64,000 nucleotides of DNA from Rapana venosa (lineage: Eukaryota > Mollusca > Gastropoda > Neogastropoda > Muricidae). The notes under the pieces are model-generated. The model was not told the origin of the DNA, did no database searches, and was given only the letters and a program-made list of their open reading frames with translations. Location of the stretch: the NCBI GenBank assembly GCA_028751875.1, contig CM054158.1:14914121-14978120 (forward strand), read 5' to 3'. The translations under genes were made by a program, and so were the position numbers. Shown here piece by piece: positions 47,395 through 58,849 of the stretch (positions within the stretch are counted from its first letter, which is position 1; each line of letters opens with the position of its first letter).

Positions 47395-47835
47395 TAAAAG
47401 ACAAGAGAACTGGGAATCAATGGTTTATCACAAAAAAGGGCCCTTGGCCCCAAAATAAGGGGGTTTCCGAAAAGCTAGTAGATAAAAAGGAACTCAATGG
47501 TTTATTCACAAAGGCCCCTGGGCCCCTACAGAAGGTGGGTTTCCGAACTGTTAGTATTTAAGTGGGAGTGGAAAGCAACAGCAAATAATTTATGGTTTAC
47601 AAAAAAAGGAAGAAATTTTTAAAAGTTTGTTGTATTTCAAAAAAGGGGAAAAGATTTTAAATGTTGTTTTTACAAAAGGAGAGAGTTTTAAATGTTGTTG
47701 TATTACAAAAAAGGGGAGTGATTTTAAAAGTTATTGTATTACAAAAGGAAGAAATTTTTTGTATCTTTGCAACCAACTAAATGTTATAGTATACAAAAAA
47801 GGGGATAAAAATTTTTATTTTTTTTTCAAATTTTT
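47395..47835 (+). repeat. Two adjacent tandem repeats
   Basis: Bases 47395-47560 hold two copies of an 80-85 bp unit with ATCAATGGTTTATCAC or CTCAATGGTTTATTCAC followed by GGCCC runs. Bases 47590-47835 hold about six copies of a 32-38 bp unit near TTGTATTACAAAAAAGGGGA then GTGATTTTAAA. Confidence 0.7.
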
Positions 47836-47884
47836 TTATTTCGAGGATAAGGAATAACATCGGTGTTTTATATCCCAAACCCCG

Positions 47885-48160
47885 GGGACGGATAGTTTAG
47901 TGGTCCCAAACGTGGTCCTCCCGCCAAGTTAAGCAGATCGAGCGGGTTACCACTTGGATGGGTGACCCTTGTGCGCCATGGCCCAGTACTTCCCCTAGCG
48001 TAAATGGGTACGCCCCCTTTAGGGTCGGGTAGGTAAAAGCATCGAGGGAGGGAGATGGGCGCCCCCCCCAAAAGCTGGGCCCTAGAGAAATGAGGTCTCG
48101 ACCCTCGCTCCCTTTCAACCTTATAGGTTTTGGGAAACCTTTACTTTTTTTGCCCCGGTG
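47885..48160 (+). mobile_element. SINE family B copy
   Basis: Head GGACGGATAGTTTAGTGGTC, then GTAAATGGGTACGCCCCC, AGGGTCGGGTAGGTAAAAGC, ATCGAGGGAGGGAGATGGGC and the 3' end TTTTGGGAAACCTTTAC. Confidence 0.75.
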
Positions 48161-48498
48161 TATGTTTTTTCCCCTTTTTTTATCCTTTCCCCCTGGCACA
48201 CTCTTCCAAAAAACGGAAAAAGGTTTTTTTTTAAGAGTATTTATAAGGGGGTTTTGTGGTGCGGCGCGTGTGTGCTCCGCGTTCTGCCACGTGCGTACAT
48301 GCAGGGGGTGGGAAACGGTGACAATGTAAATTTTCAAACCTTACAATATTACAGTACACCCTCTTTTTACCATGTAGCCCATTGTTCAACAAATTTTCAC
48401 CCAGAAGAGGTAGGGGGGGGGGGGGCAAATTCTTTATTAATAAAAATGTGTAATCTTAAGTGAAGCCTGACCTTGAGCTTTCTGCGGATGGGGGCAAA
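48161..48498. other. Gene-free stretch
   Basis: Noisy mixed sequence with a G tract at 48412-48424; nothing recognised. Confidence 0.5.
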
Positions 48499-48622
48499 GA
48501 GGAGACCCTCCGGAGGCCGAAAGGCCCCTCGATGGCGTCACTCCTTGGTGACTCCGACGAGCCACTCCATCGAGGTCCTCCGTTATAGAACGGAGGAAAG
48601 TCACCCTCACCTTTGGTGATTC
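48499..48622. other. Dense cluster of perfect hairpins
   Basis: In about 120 bp there are: palindrome CCTCCGGAGG (48507-48516); GGCC-GAAA-GGCC with a GNRA loop (48515-48526); CCTCGATGG (48527-48535) pairing with CCATCGAGG (48567-48575); inside it GTCAC/GTGAC (48537-48541, 48548-48552); CCTCCGTT-ATAG-AACGGAGG (48577-48596); and TCACC/GGTGA (48601-48605, 48615-48619). It looks like a structured RNA or a structured transposon end. I cannot name it; catalytic-core motifs of a hammerhead are not present. Confidence 0.6.
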
Positions 48623-49824
48623 CTTTGGGACAAAACCCCGATGGTGGAAGTTTCCGGCCACCAAAACCAGTGCCAAGTTTTGAGGAGTGTGTGGCCACTG
48701 CTGAAAACTGTGGGAATGATACCTGGGGCTGCCACAGCTGGGGGCTGGAAAACTTTTTGTCGGAACTAGCGCGTTTCCCTTTACCCGTACCCCGAGTGTG
48801 ATTTGGGTTTTGAGGTTTTAATAATTAGTTTCCCCTTACTTTGGGGGTGGCAGTGGAAGATGTTTTTTTTTGGGTGTAATAAGTCTTCAATTTTATCGTC
48901 TTTCCCCCTTTAAGTGATCCAACGGCCTTAAAATAGGAGACTGAAAGAAAGAGATGGATAGATAGATAGATAGATTTAGATAGATAATTTACCGTGTGTT
49001 TTGGCGAGGTTTTTTGTTGTGTGTGTGGTGTGGTGTGTGTGTTGTGTGTGGTGTGTGTTTGTGTGTGTGTGGTGTGTGTGTGGTGTGTGTGGTGTGTAAT
49101 AAAGGTAATAAAAAAGGGAAAATACACAAGTATAGTTAACATAAAAAATCAAGAAAACTTTTTTAAAAAAATGAAAAAGAAGGAAAGAAAGAAAAAAATT
49201 TAAACAAAACAATACAAAATGCCCTATAGGGGCTTTAAAAATAAACCTTTAGCAATGTCAAACGTTGCTTTCATTGTTCAAAACTTTGTCAAAGTATTTC
49301 AGAAAAGGCAGGGAGAAAATTTTTAAAAATTTTCAATTCAAGTATGATATGAGATTTGAAATATATTCACCACATAAATTTAAAACCCTTTCTGAATTTT
49401 TCCTATTTAAAAGGTAATACATCAGATCTTTTCGAGCGTTCTGAAATTTTTTAAATCTGATGTAGACTCACAAAAAGGGGGTTTCAGTTGCCTGTTTGGG
49501 AAATGAAGCGAGCTCATTTATGTAGATTATTTAACATGAAAAAAATGGAAAACCAAAAATCATGGCGTTAATGTTATTCAATATAGGGCATAATTACTTT
49601 TTATCTTAAAATTTATCCCGATGGCTCCTTTTTTGACAATCTCAAGAGGTTCAGCATTCGTCTACCCAAAGCTAAAAGTAAAAAAAATCATATTTGTTTG
49701 GGAAAACGATCTGTTTTTCGCCCGAACTGATCGCTATTCTCATGCTTTGAATTTTATTTTAGTCACCATACGTTTCTTTTACAAAATTTTTTGTTGGATC
49801 AAAATCGTTTAATTTTTTTAAAAG
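48623..49824. other. Gene-free stretch with GATA and GT repeats
   Basis: Bases 48623-48830 are a GC-richer piece that may belong with the hairpin segment. A GATA run lies at 48955-48985 and a GT block at 49018-49098. The rest is noisy and AT-rich. Bases 49260-49824 may be decayed LINE sequence leading into the RNase H fragment, but no motif supports this. Confidence 0.45.
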
Positions 49825-50050
49825 TCATAACATAACTTATAAGCAATCTCCTAAACTTATACTAAATATCAAATACTTTATAAATCTTCTGTGCTTAAGA
49901 GGAATTCATGTTTCCTTTTGCTGGATTCCTTCACATATAGGATTATTTTCTAATGAGTGGGCTGATCGGGCTGCGAAGAAAGGTGCACGTAATGACAAGG
50001 GGTCTACAGTACTGCATGTCCCTCTATCCATTGCAGAGGGTTATCAGTTG
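49825..50050 (+). mobile_element. LINE RNase H domain fragment
   Basis: A continuous frame reads SHNITYKQSPKLILNIKYF, then RGIHVSFCWIPSHIGLFSNE and WADRAAKKGARNDKG. The V-x-FCW-(I/V)-PSH-(I/V)-G ... NE-x-AD-x-AAK pattern is the RNase H domain at the C-terminal side of I, Jockey, R1 or similar LINE polyproteins. It is cut by the GT array at 50048. It belongs to a different LINE type from 35216-38284, which shows no RNase H. Confidence 0.85.
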
Positions 50051-50074
50051 TGTGTGTGTGTGTGTGTGTGTGTG

Positions 50075-50124
<50 letters not shown>

Positions 50125-50145
50125 TGTGTGTGAGTGTGTGTGTAC
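50048..50145 (+). repeat. GT microsatellite at duplication boundary
   Basis: The GT array separates the LINE fragment from the start of the duplicated PARP segment. Confidence 0.95.
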
Positions 50146-50150
50146 TTCTT

Positions 50151-51490
50151 TCTGTGGATCCCAAATTTTCATACTTTTCCAATATACTGCTAATCATGTT
50201 GCTAGTAATGTCAAGTCTGAACAATGTGCCAAGCATCATCATTAAAGTAATAAAGTGTGAGCAATCAGTAATAATTTGCAGCTTTTTTTGTGTGTTACAG
50301 TATGTAAACTTTATATTACATGTGATTGTGGACCATGTTTCAACAAGAGACAGCAGATTTCAGTGTTTGCGCCAGCTGTCCGTTTTTCAGCAACAGATTT
50401 CAATGAGTGATTTTGGTCCGTATTTCAGCAAAAGATTTCAGTGATTGTGGTCCATGTTTCAGCAAGAGTAAAGACACAAAAACTAGATTTCAGTGACTTG
50501 TGGTCCAAGTTTCAGAGGGAGACCGGTCAATCATTCATTTGATTTAACATGCCAGCCAAGACATTGAGTAGCAGTTGGACTCTCGCTGTTTCAGGCAGAA
50601 ACAGAAGATGGAGAGGAAGTGGGGAAGAGCGGAGGTGGAGGAACAGAGACTGTTCCACGGCACACACCCTACCAACATCGACAGCATCTGTGAACATGGC
50701 TTCCTCACAGACATGCCAGTGGAAAATGGCTCTTTCATGGGGAAAGGTGAGATTTTGATGAGTCATTTTCTTTTTAGGAATTCTTTGGTTTTGTTAACAG
50801 GTCAGCAGGGGTCTTTCTAAATAATTCACCATAGATATACTTGACTTCCCGTTTGACTCCTTGAGGAGTTGGTGGGGTTCTCAGGCATTCGCAGAAATCT
50901 GCATAGGGGGACAGGGAGGGGGGGGGGGAGTTAAATCATGAAAACTGGTTAAGGAATGTAACTCTTCCATGTCAATTACTTCCCTTCTCAGTGTTACATC
51001 GCAAGTCATCACTAGGTAGCAAGTGAACTCCCTCTGTTGAAGAAGGGGACGCACTCCCAACATCTTGTCGCACACTTAAAACCCATTCTGCCTGTAAAAA
51101 GAGAACGGCCATTTCGTGCTGGTGGGAACAGATAACTTTCAAAAAACGCATGCATACTGATGTCATGTTTACACATCATCCCTGGAGTTGGCATGCAGCT
51201 ACTTTAATGGTCACTTGGTGGACACAGTCCCATAGCAAAAAAAACACCCCAAAATCTTAACATTGGTGAATCTAGGCAAGAAACAAAAACGAAAATAAAA
51301 ACAATACAAAATTCCCAACTGCTACCACCACCGTAAAAGGCGCACAGCTCTTGATTAATTTGAATGTTGTTTTTTCTTTGTAGGTATCTACTTCGCACAG
51401 GACAGCTTCTTGGCACTAAATTACACCATGAAAAGCTGTATCATTCGAAATCCAATGATTTGTAAGTTCTCCAAATGTCCTGTATGTGGT
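50151..51490 (+). pseudogene. Second copy of PARP exons 3-4
   Basis: This repeats 27480-29930 in the same orientation, about 22.66 kb downstream, without the piggyBac insertion. Exon 3' (50595-50746) and exon 4' (51384-51461) keep the acceptors, donors, phases and open frames, with LFHGT and GKGIYFA intact. Changes relative to copy 1: Gly139Ala, Arg167Met, Met169Val, Ile175Met, Gly190Asn and Val197Ile, with two silent changes. No counterparts of exons 1 or 2 were found upstream and no 3' exons downstream. It is an incomplete copy rather than a proven dead one: it could be a haplotype copied into the assembly, a partial tandem duplicate, or an alternative exon cassette. Confidence 0.85.
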
Positions 51491-52569
51491 GTTGTGGTTT
51501 TGTGGTGTTTTTTTTGGGGGTTTTTTGTGTGTCAAAGTCAAACTTTTATTTTGATGGAACTTTGAATAACAGTCATTAGTTTTTTTTCTCAAGCCACCTA
51601 TCAAAGAAAAAAAGAGAAAAAAAAAATATTTAATATATAATATGGGGTGGGGGGGGGGGGGGGGGGGGGGGGGTTATGTGTGTTTTTTGGTTTGATATGA
51701 GCCCAGCCCCCCAAACGCCCTCTGGACCTATGCTGGGTGTCTGTGCACCATATCCAAACCTGTATTTCATTAAAAAGAGGGAAAAAGTACTGAAGGGTGG
51801 GTGTGCAGAAAGACGGGGAAAACCAGAACGGGTGCTGGAAAGGGGGCGGGTGTCTTTCAGAAAATGTCCCAGAGAAGGGTTTTAGATTTAATTTTAGTCA
51901 ACTTTTTTTTGTTTAGCTACTTGGGGTTTTGTATCAAAAAATGCCTAAATTGTTATGGTGGGGTTTTGTAATGTAAAGGTCACTATAATTATCAATCGGG
52001 AAACTTCATTCAAACAAAATTTTTCTGCAAAGTGGCAGTTTAAAAAGGGTTTTTTAAAAGTTTTTTCTGAAGTGGAAGTGGCCGGCTCCCTTAATAAAAT
52101 TCTTAAATGAAAATACAAAATAAAGTTCCAGAAAATTTTATCAGTCATTGTATACTCAGAATTGGGGGGAATTCTAGTCAAAGTCTGGGGTGACGAGATG
52201 ACAATGAAGATGAAAAAAAGAAGAGAAAAAAGATGAGGGGTAATGATATGACTACTGCAATAATAACATTGAGGAAAAAAATGGTCCCTTTTTTTTTTCC
52301 TTTTCATGAAATAACAGTCTCACAAAAGGGGGACAAGGGCGTTGACCAAAAGGTGTCACGTTACATAACGGGCCCATTTTTTTAACAGGCCACTAAAGAA
52401 CTAGACCCCCCGATTAAATCCCCGGTTGGCACCGTTCGATGATTTTGACAGCGTTGTCAGGACACGAATGAAAACAAGGGTTATGGTACCCCGGGAAGCA
52501 GCCGGGGCCTATCCGAATCTCATCGAGTCCCTGATAGCAACCCTAGAGCCTTGATTTTTAGAAACTTAT
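51491..52569. other. Gene-free stretch with G tract
   Basis: After GTGTGTCAAA the sequence becomes noisy. A long G tract lies at about 51642-51673. Frames at 51676-51885 (plus) and 51945-52307 (minus) have no recognisable content. Confidence 0.5.
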
Positions 52570-52910
52570 GAAAAAAGCCGGTCTTGATGTGATGATGATG
52601 ATGATGATATGAAAAATGATGATGATGAGTTGTTGTTTTTGGAAAATTTGATGTCCACCCGGTTTCTTGGGATTTTTGATGATGATGATGATGTGATGAA
52701 GATGAGATGATGTGATATGTGGAGAACTTGGGTCCTACCCAGCGGAATAAAATTGATTTTTCTATCGCCTTGATGACGATGATGTTTAAATTGATGATGG
52801 GGCCTTGTGTTCTGGGTCAGCCTTGAGTTGATGATTATGATGATATGTCGATGATATGGAGACCTTGAGTTAGTCCCCGTGATGAGCGATGATTTTGTGA
52901 GTCCTAGCCA
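52570..52910 (+). repeat. GAT-rich degenerate repeat
   Basis: GATGATGAT clusters alternate with a longer word like GGAGACCTTGAGT or GAACTTGGGTCC plus CCTACCCAGC, giving a period of roughly 70-100 bp. Confidence 0.7.
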
Positions 52911-53044
52911 ACTTTTTTGAGAGGTTGAACGAGCTGGGAAGGGGAAGGGTTTTTAATTCAGCCAGTCCCAGGTGTTTGTTTCAGCTTAAAAACCCAGTTC
53001 ATAGAAAATTTTTGTCACCATTTGAAGTGTTTTGGGGTTTATTG

Positions 53045-53290
53045 ATATTTATTTTATTTCGGGGGAAAGGGAATAAGCACTCGTGTGCTTTTCTACACCG
53101 GGCCCCTTTGTGTAGCAGTTTTTTAAATTTTGTCATTCCTTTCCCACCGGACATTTTTGGACCTTTCGAAAATGGGAAAGGGTTTTAACGGGCGAAAGAT
53201 GTTCGCGTGCATTCCCCCCGGGACCTCGATTTTTATTTCATCAGATGGACTTTTGGGGAGGGGAGTGGGCACTGATGTTAACTCCAGAGA
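53045..53290 (-). mobile_element. SINE family A, degraded
   Basis: The motifs GGGAATAAGCACTCGTGTGC, CATTCCTTTCCCACCGG, AAAGATGTTCGCGTGC and GGGCACTGATGTTAACTCCA lie in minus orientation. Confidence 0.7.
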
Positions 53291-54879
53291 AAATCCTGTG
53301 AACGTGTGGTGTGTGTGTGTGTGTGCAAGTCCCAAGGGCCGGCTAGGTCATTTTCTTACCAATTGGCATAAAAAAAATAGGCTAGTTCAATGGGGTGGTG
53401 GTGTTGTGTGTGGGTGCGTGTGTGTGTGTGTTGGTGGTGTGTGTGTTGTGTGTGTGTGTGGGCGCGCGCCCCGCGCGCCCCACGCACGCCCCTTTTGGGA
53501 GTGTCATACTTTTATTTTTTCTGAGTTTTCGTCAATTGGGGGAAAATTGGTGGATCACTTTATTCCATTACCCCTAAAATAAAAGAAAAAATGAAGTGAA
53601 ATTCTCTCCTTTGCGAAATACCTGACATTCCCGAAAAAAAAACAGCGGCACTGGTTGTTGAGGGAAAGTTGTATTTCAAAACCATAGTGTGCTTGAAAAA
53701 GAAGGGTTGAGTGCTCATCTTGAACGGCGAAAAGGGGTATAACATTGAACTGACTGGGTCGAGCATATTTTGATTGCTTACAAAAAAAAATCATTGAATA
53801 TTTTGCAAGAGGAGTGCAAATGAACTCTTGCAGTATTATGTAAAAAAAGACATGATAAAAACCTAGACCAAAAAGAGATTTACCTTAGGGTGCATCGGGG
53901 TGTTATGATGCTGAAAAAAAACTTTGTGAAATAAAGGGGTGCTTTAACAATCATTGGTGCCCCTAGGTGGCTGGGAATTTTATGTCGAAAATATTCCATA
54001 GTATAACCATGTAACGATTTGTGCTGCAACTGTTTTTTGGAAAAATTTTTGTGATTTTGTGGATTGTTGGCTTTATCATCCCGGCCTTTTCTTGCCCCCA
54101 CGTGAAAAGGGCTTTTAAAAAACCCTTTTCCCCCGTAAATACTAGTTGTACGACGGGGTTTTCCATTTTCCCCGATTTTGGTCACATTTGGTTTTGTCAG
54201 GATGGATTGTTTAAAAATTTTTTTTTTTTTGGGGGGGGGGGGGGGGGGCCCAGGCCAAAAGCTGTGTCAGTTATTGATGTCAGCAAAAACCCAAAGCCTA
54301 CATTAAAATGGTTATTTTTTAAAAATTTTTTGTTGAGATCCCCTTCGCCTGAAAGCTCTTAGATAAAAACCCGCATTTCCCTTTTGGAAAAAAAAGCCCT
54401 TTGGGTTTCTGAGAAATGGCTGCCTATGTGGGGGGTACTTAAAAAGGTTTTTACACGCAAATTTCACCGGGGTGTACTTCCTATCTCACAGTGACCCCCA
54501 GGGTGAAACGGGGAAACGAAACAACAACAACAACATGAAATTTTTTTTTTTTTTTAAAGGGAGAAGAAAAAAAGCTTTAATCAGGTGACCGTTGATGGGC
54601 TTATAATTGCTTAACTTTTTTTCATTGTTCATTGTTCCTCTCTCGGTTGAGAAAGTTTTTTTTTGGAACAAAAAAACAGTGATCATATTTTTAAAATATC
54701 AGTGTTGTTGCAGATTATTATACCAAAACTGGGGGAAAAGGGGGGGGGGGGGGGGAACGTTGCCTGGTTTTTTTAGGCCTTTGGCTCTGTCTGATGGCCC
54801 CAGGATCGATCCGGGTTTTCCCTATCTTTTTTTGCCTGGGAGTGCATCGTCAAATCCCACTTCTCCGGAAATCTAAAAA
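53291..54879. other. Gene-free stretch with GT block and G tracts
   Basis: A GT block at 53303-53322 and 53393-53475 ends in alternating GCGCGCGCC. G tracts lie at 54232-54248 and 54742-54756. A degraded form of the CACGCAAATTTCAC repeat lies at about 54450. No gene is recognised. Confidence 0.5.
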
Positions 54880-54990
54880 CTGGGTCCCCCGTCAGGCAAG
54901 AAAATTTTTGAGCCACGTTAAAACCCCGTTTCTACCTTTGGGGGAAAAGTAGGCCTTGTGTGTCGGGGGAAACAACGACAATTTTTATGT
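54880..54990 (+). mobile_element. SINE family A fragment
   Basis: CACGTTAAAACCCCGTTTCT and AAAGTAGGCCTTGTGTGTCG match the family A body; both ends are missing. Confidence 0.55.
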
Positions 54991-55469
54991 TGTTTACCCA
55001 ATGTACTAAAATTTGCCGATTTGGTTTTTGTAGTTGACGCAACTTGGGAGGAAAAATAGCATAAAATTGTAAAAAGGCCTTCTCATGTTTATATTACATA
55101 TATACATTCCCCTGTTTCATTAGGGTTTTTTTTTAAATGCAATATTTTTAAAAACATGCTTTCCGCTTTCAAGTTTGTAGTTTTTTACTCAATTGATTTT
55201 GATGTGGGGGGGAAAAATTTTGTCAAAAAAAGTTGGGATGTGGTTTTTTGTGGTAAGAAGTGTGGGGTTGTGAAGGCAGGTTAGACATTAAAGATTTGTT
55301 ATTGGTGTGTTTGGGGAAAGAATTTCCTTTTGCCAAGACATGAAATACAAATGCTTAGGTTTAGTTTTTGCCACCTTTGGAGGGGGGGTGATGTCTTTAG
55401 TGGTGAAGTCTGAGTTTGTGAAAAAATCTGGAAAAAACTGTTTTTTGACTTTGTTTGGTTTCGTAGCAC
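54991..55469. other. Gene-free stretch
   Basis: Noisy AT-rich sequence; nothing recognised. Confidence 0.5.
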
Positions 55470-55745
55470 TGGTACAAAGTAGCCAGCGGAATTTGTATGA
55501 AGTAGCTCAGCGGAAAATTTTATGAAGTAGCTCAAGGAAAATTATGAAGTAGCTCAGGGGGAAAATGAGAAGTACCCCCAACCAGAAAATGTACAAGTGC
55601 TAAAGCAAATGTACCCGAAGTGCTCGTGGAAAATGTATAAAGTAGCTCACGGAAAATGTATGAAGTAGCTCAGCAGAAAATTTTGAAGTAGTCAGCACAA
55701 TGACAAGTGGTAAACGGAAAAGTAGGCCTGAAGTAGTCGCAGAAA
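55470..55745 (+). repeat. Minisatellite, about 24 bp unit
   Basis: About ten to twelve imperfect copies of the pattern TATGAAGTAGCTCAGCGGAA followed by AATG, best preserved at 55495-55560 and 55620-55690. Confidence 0.85.
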
Positions 55746-55879
55746 AAAATGAGGGAAAAAAATTGGGGAGGGGGCCCTGGTTTACTTTAAATTTAAAAAC
55801 CAAACTCTTATTTTCTTCACAAAAGGGCTATTGAGAACCCTATGTTTCTGATTTTTAAAAAAAATAGCCCAAACAGATT

Positions 55880-56240
55880 AGATATAAAACCACCTGACCT
55901 TGTTCCCTTTCCTCATTAGTGGACCCACAGCCCAAGTCTGGGTTGGTGGTTTGATCCCTGATTGGGAGAAACCACCCCTCCCCCCCCCCCCCCTCTCCAA
56001 TCCATCAAAACATGAGTGGTGGTTTGGTGTAGTCTTTGGGATGATATGAGGCCCGCATGTTACAAATAATTACCGCACGAAAAGAAACCACACAACAAGA
56101 GATTTGCCCCGTTGAAATTCTGCAGATAAAATCCCGTGGGGAAACAAAAACATTTGCAAAGGGAAAAGAAAACAACAACAAATAAGGGTGGGGCCCGCTC
56201 TCTTTCCGGAGGGGGCAGCCCAATTTCCACAAGAAATCTG
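55880..56240 (+). mobile_element. SINE family D remnant in arm R
   Basis: A B-box-like GGTGGTTTGATCCCTGATTG is followed by GGTGTAGTCTTTGGGATGAT, AATAATTACCGCACG and GCCCGCTCTCTTTCCGGAGG. A C tract interrupts it at 55979-55994. Pair of 13855-14230. Confidence 0.65.
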
Positions 56241-56794
56241 CCCTGATTAAAGGGGTAAAAAATAAAAAAAACAAAATTCTTATTGTCCCTGAAGTTTGAA
56301 AAAAAACCCAAATCACTATGCTAGTCAAAACCTGCGGGTTTTCAAATATTTTTAGCTTATTGTGAACAAATTTTCTTAAGGACGAAACATAAAGACATGA
56401 TATTTTTAAAAAAAAGATTCTTCTTCGCCCAAAAACGCTCAGACAGAACTATTGTTATCTGTAGTGGCAAAACACCTTGCCCGCCCTTAAGCCCCTAACA
56501 ATGTCAGGCCAACACACCCGCCCCCTTGCATGGGACAAAAATTCCCCTTTAAAGTTTTTCTGGAAAAAGGCAGGAGAAGGACCAGGGAAGGGGAAAATAG
56601 ACTAGAAGGTGGTGCGGAAGAAAAGGAACAAGGCAAAACAAAGAGAGGGCGGGAAAAAGGGGGAAAATTCCTAGCACAGGAATTTTCCAAAGGTAGGGAT
56701 GCATTTGTACTACAGCCCCCCCCCCCCCCCTATCCTCCCCCAACCCCCCCGAGAAATTAAAAAGGGGGAGATCACCTTTTGGCCCTTTTTTGGG

Positions 56795-57070
56795 GGACAG
56801 GATAGCCGGGTGGTTAAGTGATGCACTGTGATTGGACCGGGTTCGAATCTCTTTTAAAGGGAGTATTCCTCGGGAGTTAAATCTGCCGACTCCACCCCCC
56901 CAAAGAGTTCCCTCCAATAGATAAAAACGAATTTCCCGTGTGAAAACACGCATTCAAAGAGTAGGAAATTTGGGAACAGATGACAACATTTACAAAAACT
57001 GCATACAACGGGGACTGTGTAAAAAAGCACATGAGTGTTTATTCCTTTACCCTGGAAATAAAGAATAAAT
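56795..57070 (+). mobile_element. SINE family A in arm R
   Basis: Head GACAGGATAGCCGGGTGGTT with B-box-like GGTTCGAATCTC, then AAAGAGTAGG, ACAACGGGGACTG and AAAAAAGCACATGAG. Pair of 13050-13335. Confidence 0.8.
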
Positions 57071-58849
57071 AAAAAAAACGAATTATATTTAAATCCCCCG
57101 GGTCCATGAATTCGTGGGTTTTAATCTCGCGTGGCAGCATCTGGGAAAATTTTTTCACTTTGGCCCACTGGGAATATTTACCCTCTCCCCTCAAAAAAGC
57201 AAAACCGCCACGCCCTTTTTCCCCCTTCCTGTATACCGCAGATCAAATAATTTTGCCGTAAATCCCCGCGTATTCATGTCACCATTTAGAGACAAAGAAA
57301 CACGCTGCAGTCAGTTTGATTTTTGGTCAAACGGGAAAAAAAGGGCAAAGGTTGGAAAAAATTCATTTTTTCTATGGCTAAAAAAAGGCTATGGGGAAAA
57401 ACCAATGTGATTTCAAACCCAGAACCTCAGTTTCATGGTTAGGTGAAATGTCAAAAACCTCCCCCACCCTTTCTTGGGGGCTGTAATAAAACTCAAAAAA
57501 AAAAGAAAAAAAAAACACTGAGGAACAAAGAGGGATTTCCAAGGGAAAACTTATTTTTTAGACCCCCCAAAAAAGAAGGTTGCAATTTTCAAAATAACCC
57601 GCCCCCCTTAAAAACCCAAACCTAGTAACACACCAAACTTATTCACTCTTGTAAACGTTATCTTTTAAATTTTAAAACCTTGCGATTATCCGAATCAAAA
57701 GGGCGCCAAATATTGTTGCGTGTGGGGGGAAAAACTTTTGATTCTGTTCACCAGGGTTTTTGTTAATCAACCCGACTGCAACTCCCCTTTTTCTCATGTC
57801 CTCCTCATCAAAAATCTGATTGGGGGCCAACAATAAAGTTGGTCAGCTGTTTGGGGTTTATGTACTGTATACCTTGCAATGAATACACTTTCACCCCAAT
57901 AGAAATTGGAAATCCATTTCCGTTTCTCTCTTTATTAAGCATGTCGCCCCAAAGCACACCCCCGTTTTTCTGCTTATTCCCTAAGGGGGGCTCTTTTTTT
58001 CTACATTTTTTTCCCCGGAACAACTTTGGGGACACCCTAGTCAGTGGCTGAAACATTACTTCAATCCGTGGGGTTTAAGAAGCCCTGGGGGAATCTTTGC
58101 AGTGGGATCTGCTGAATTAAGGTGAGATTGTTTATGACTCCTGGTGAACGACATGCTAGTGCTCTAATTTTCTTCCCATTCATGACAGGTAGATTATCAA
58201 TAGTTTAATAGCACATTTAAAGATATCTCAACATTGGGGGGTTACGGAAACTGATTACGAATATAAAGTTTTTTTTAAACGAAAAACTTTGTTGGGGCAT
58301 AAAATAACCTAACCAAACTAACCCAACAAATTAGCCAGGACCACTCTTTTCCCCTTGGGTTCATTTTTAAAATGCAGTAACTACATTTTACACAAGATCT
58401 CAGTTTATTGCTTTAATGAAAACCCCACCCCACGACCCCCCGTATGGTGGGCTGGGAAAAAAATTTATATTTTTGGGTTTAAAAAAGGTTTTTAAATTTT
58501 TTAAAAGGGTTTGAAAAATCACCCCTTCTTGCTTTTTTTAGATGGGCGACACCCGGACCAACACTTCACAAAACCCCCTTTCGGCCTAAGGATTAATTAT
58601 TAAAAGGGTGTCAGTTTGTTTTACCAAATGGGATTTTGTTGACAAAGAGACAAACCCGGGTTTTTGTTGAACAACAGGATTTTGAGTCACCGCCTTTTTG
58701 GGGTCCCAGGGGTTTTTTCTGTTGTCCTTAGGGTTTATTTTGTGTGTGTGTAGTGTCAGAATCATCACACCCCGAAGTAAGTCTCAGAGGTAAGACTACT
58801 TTGCCATGTGGTGGGGAAAAACAAAGACTCGGGCACGCCAAAAAACTAT

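Noticed and set aside
48499..48622. Hammerhead ribozyme
   Set aside because: The hairpins are clear, but the CTGATGA core is absent on both strands.
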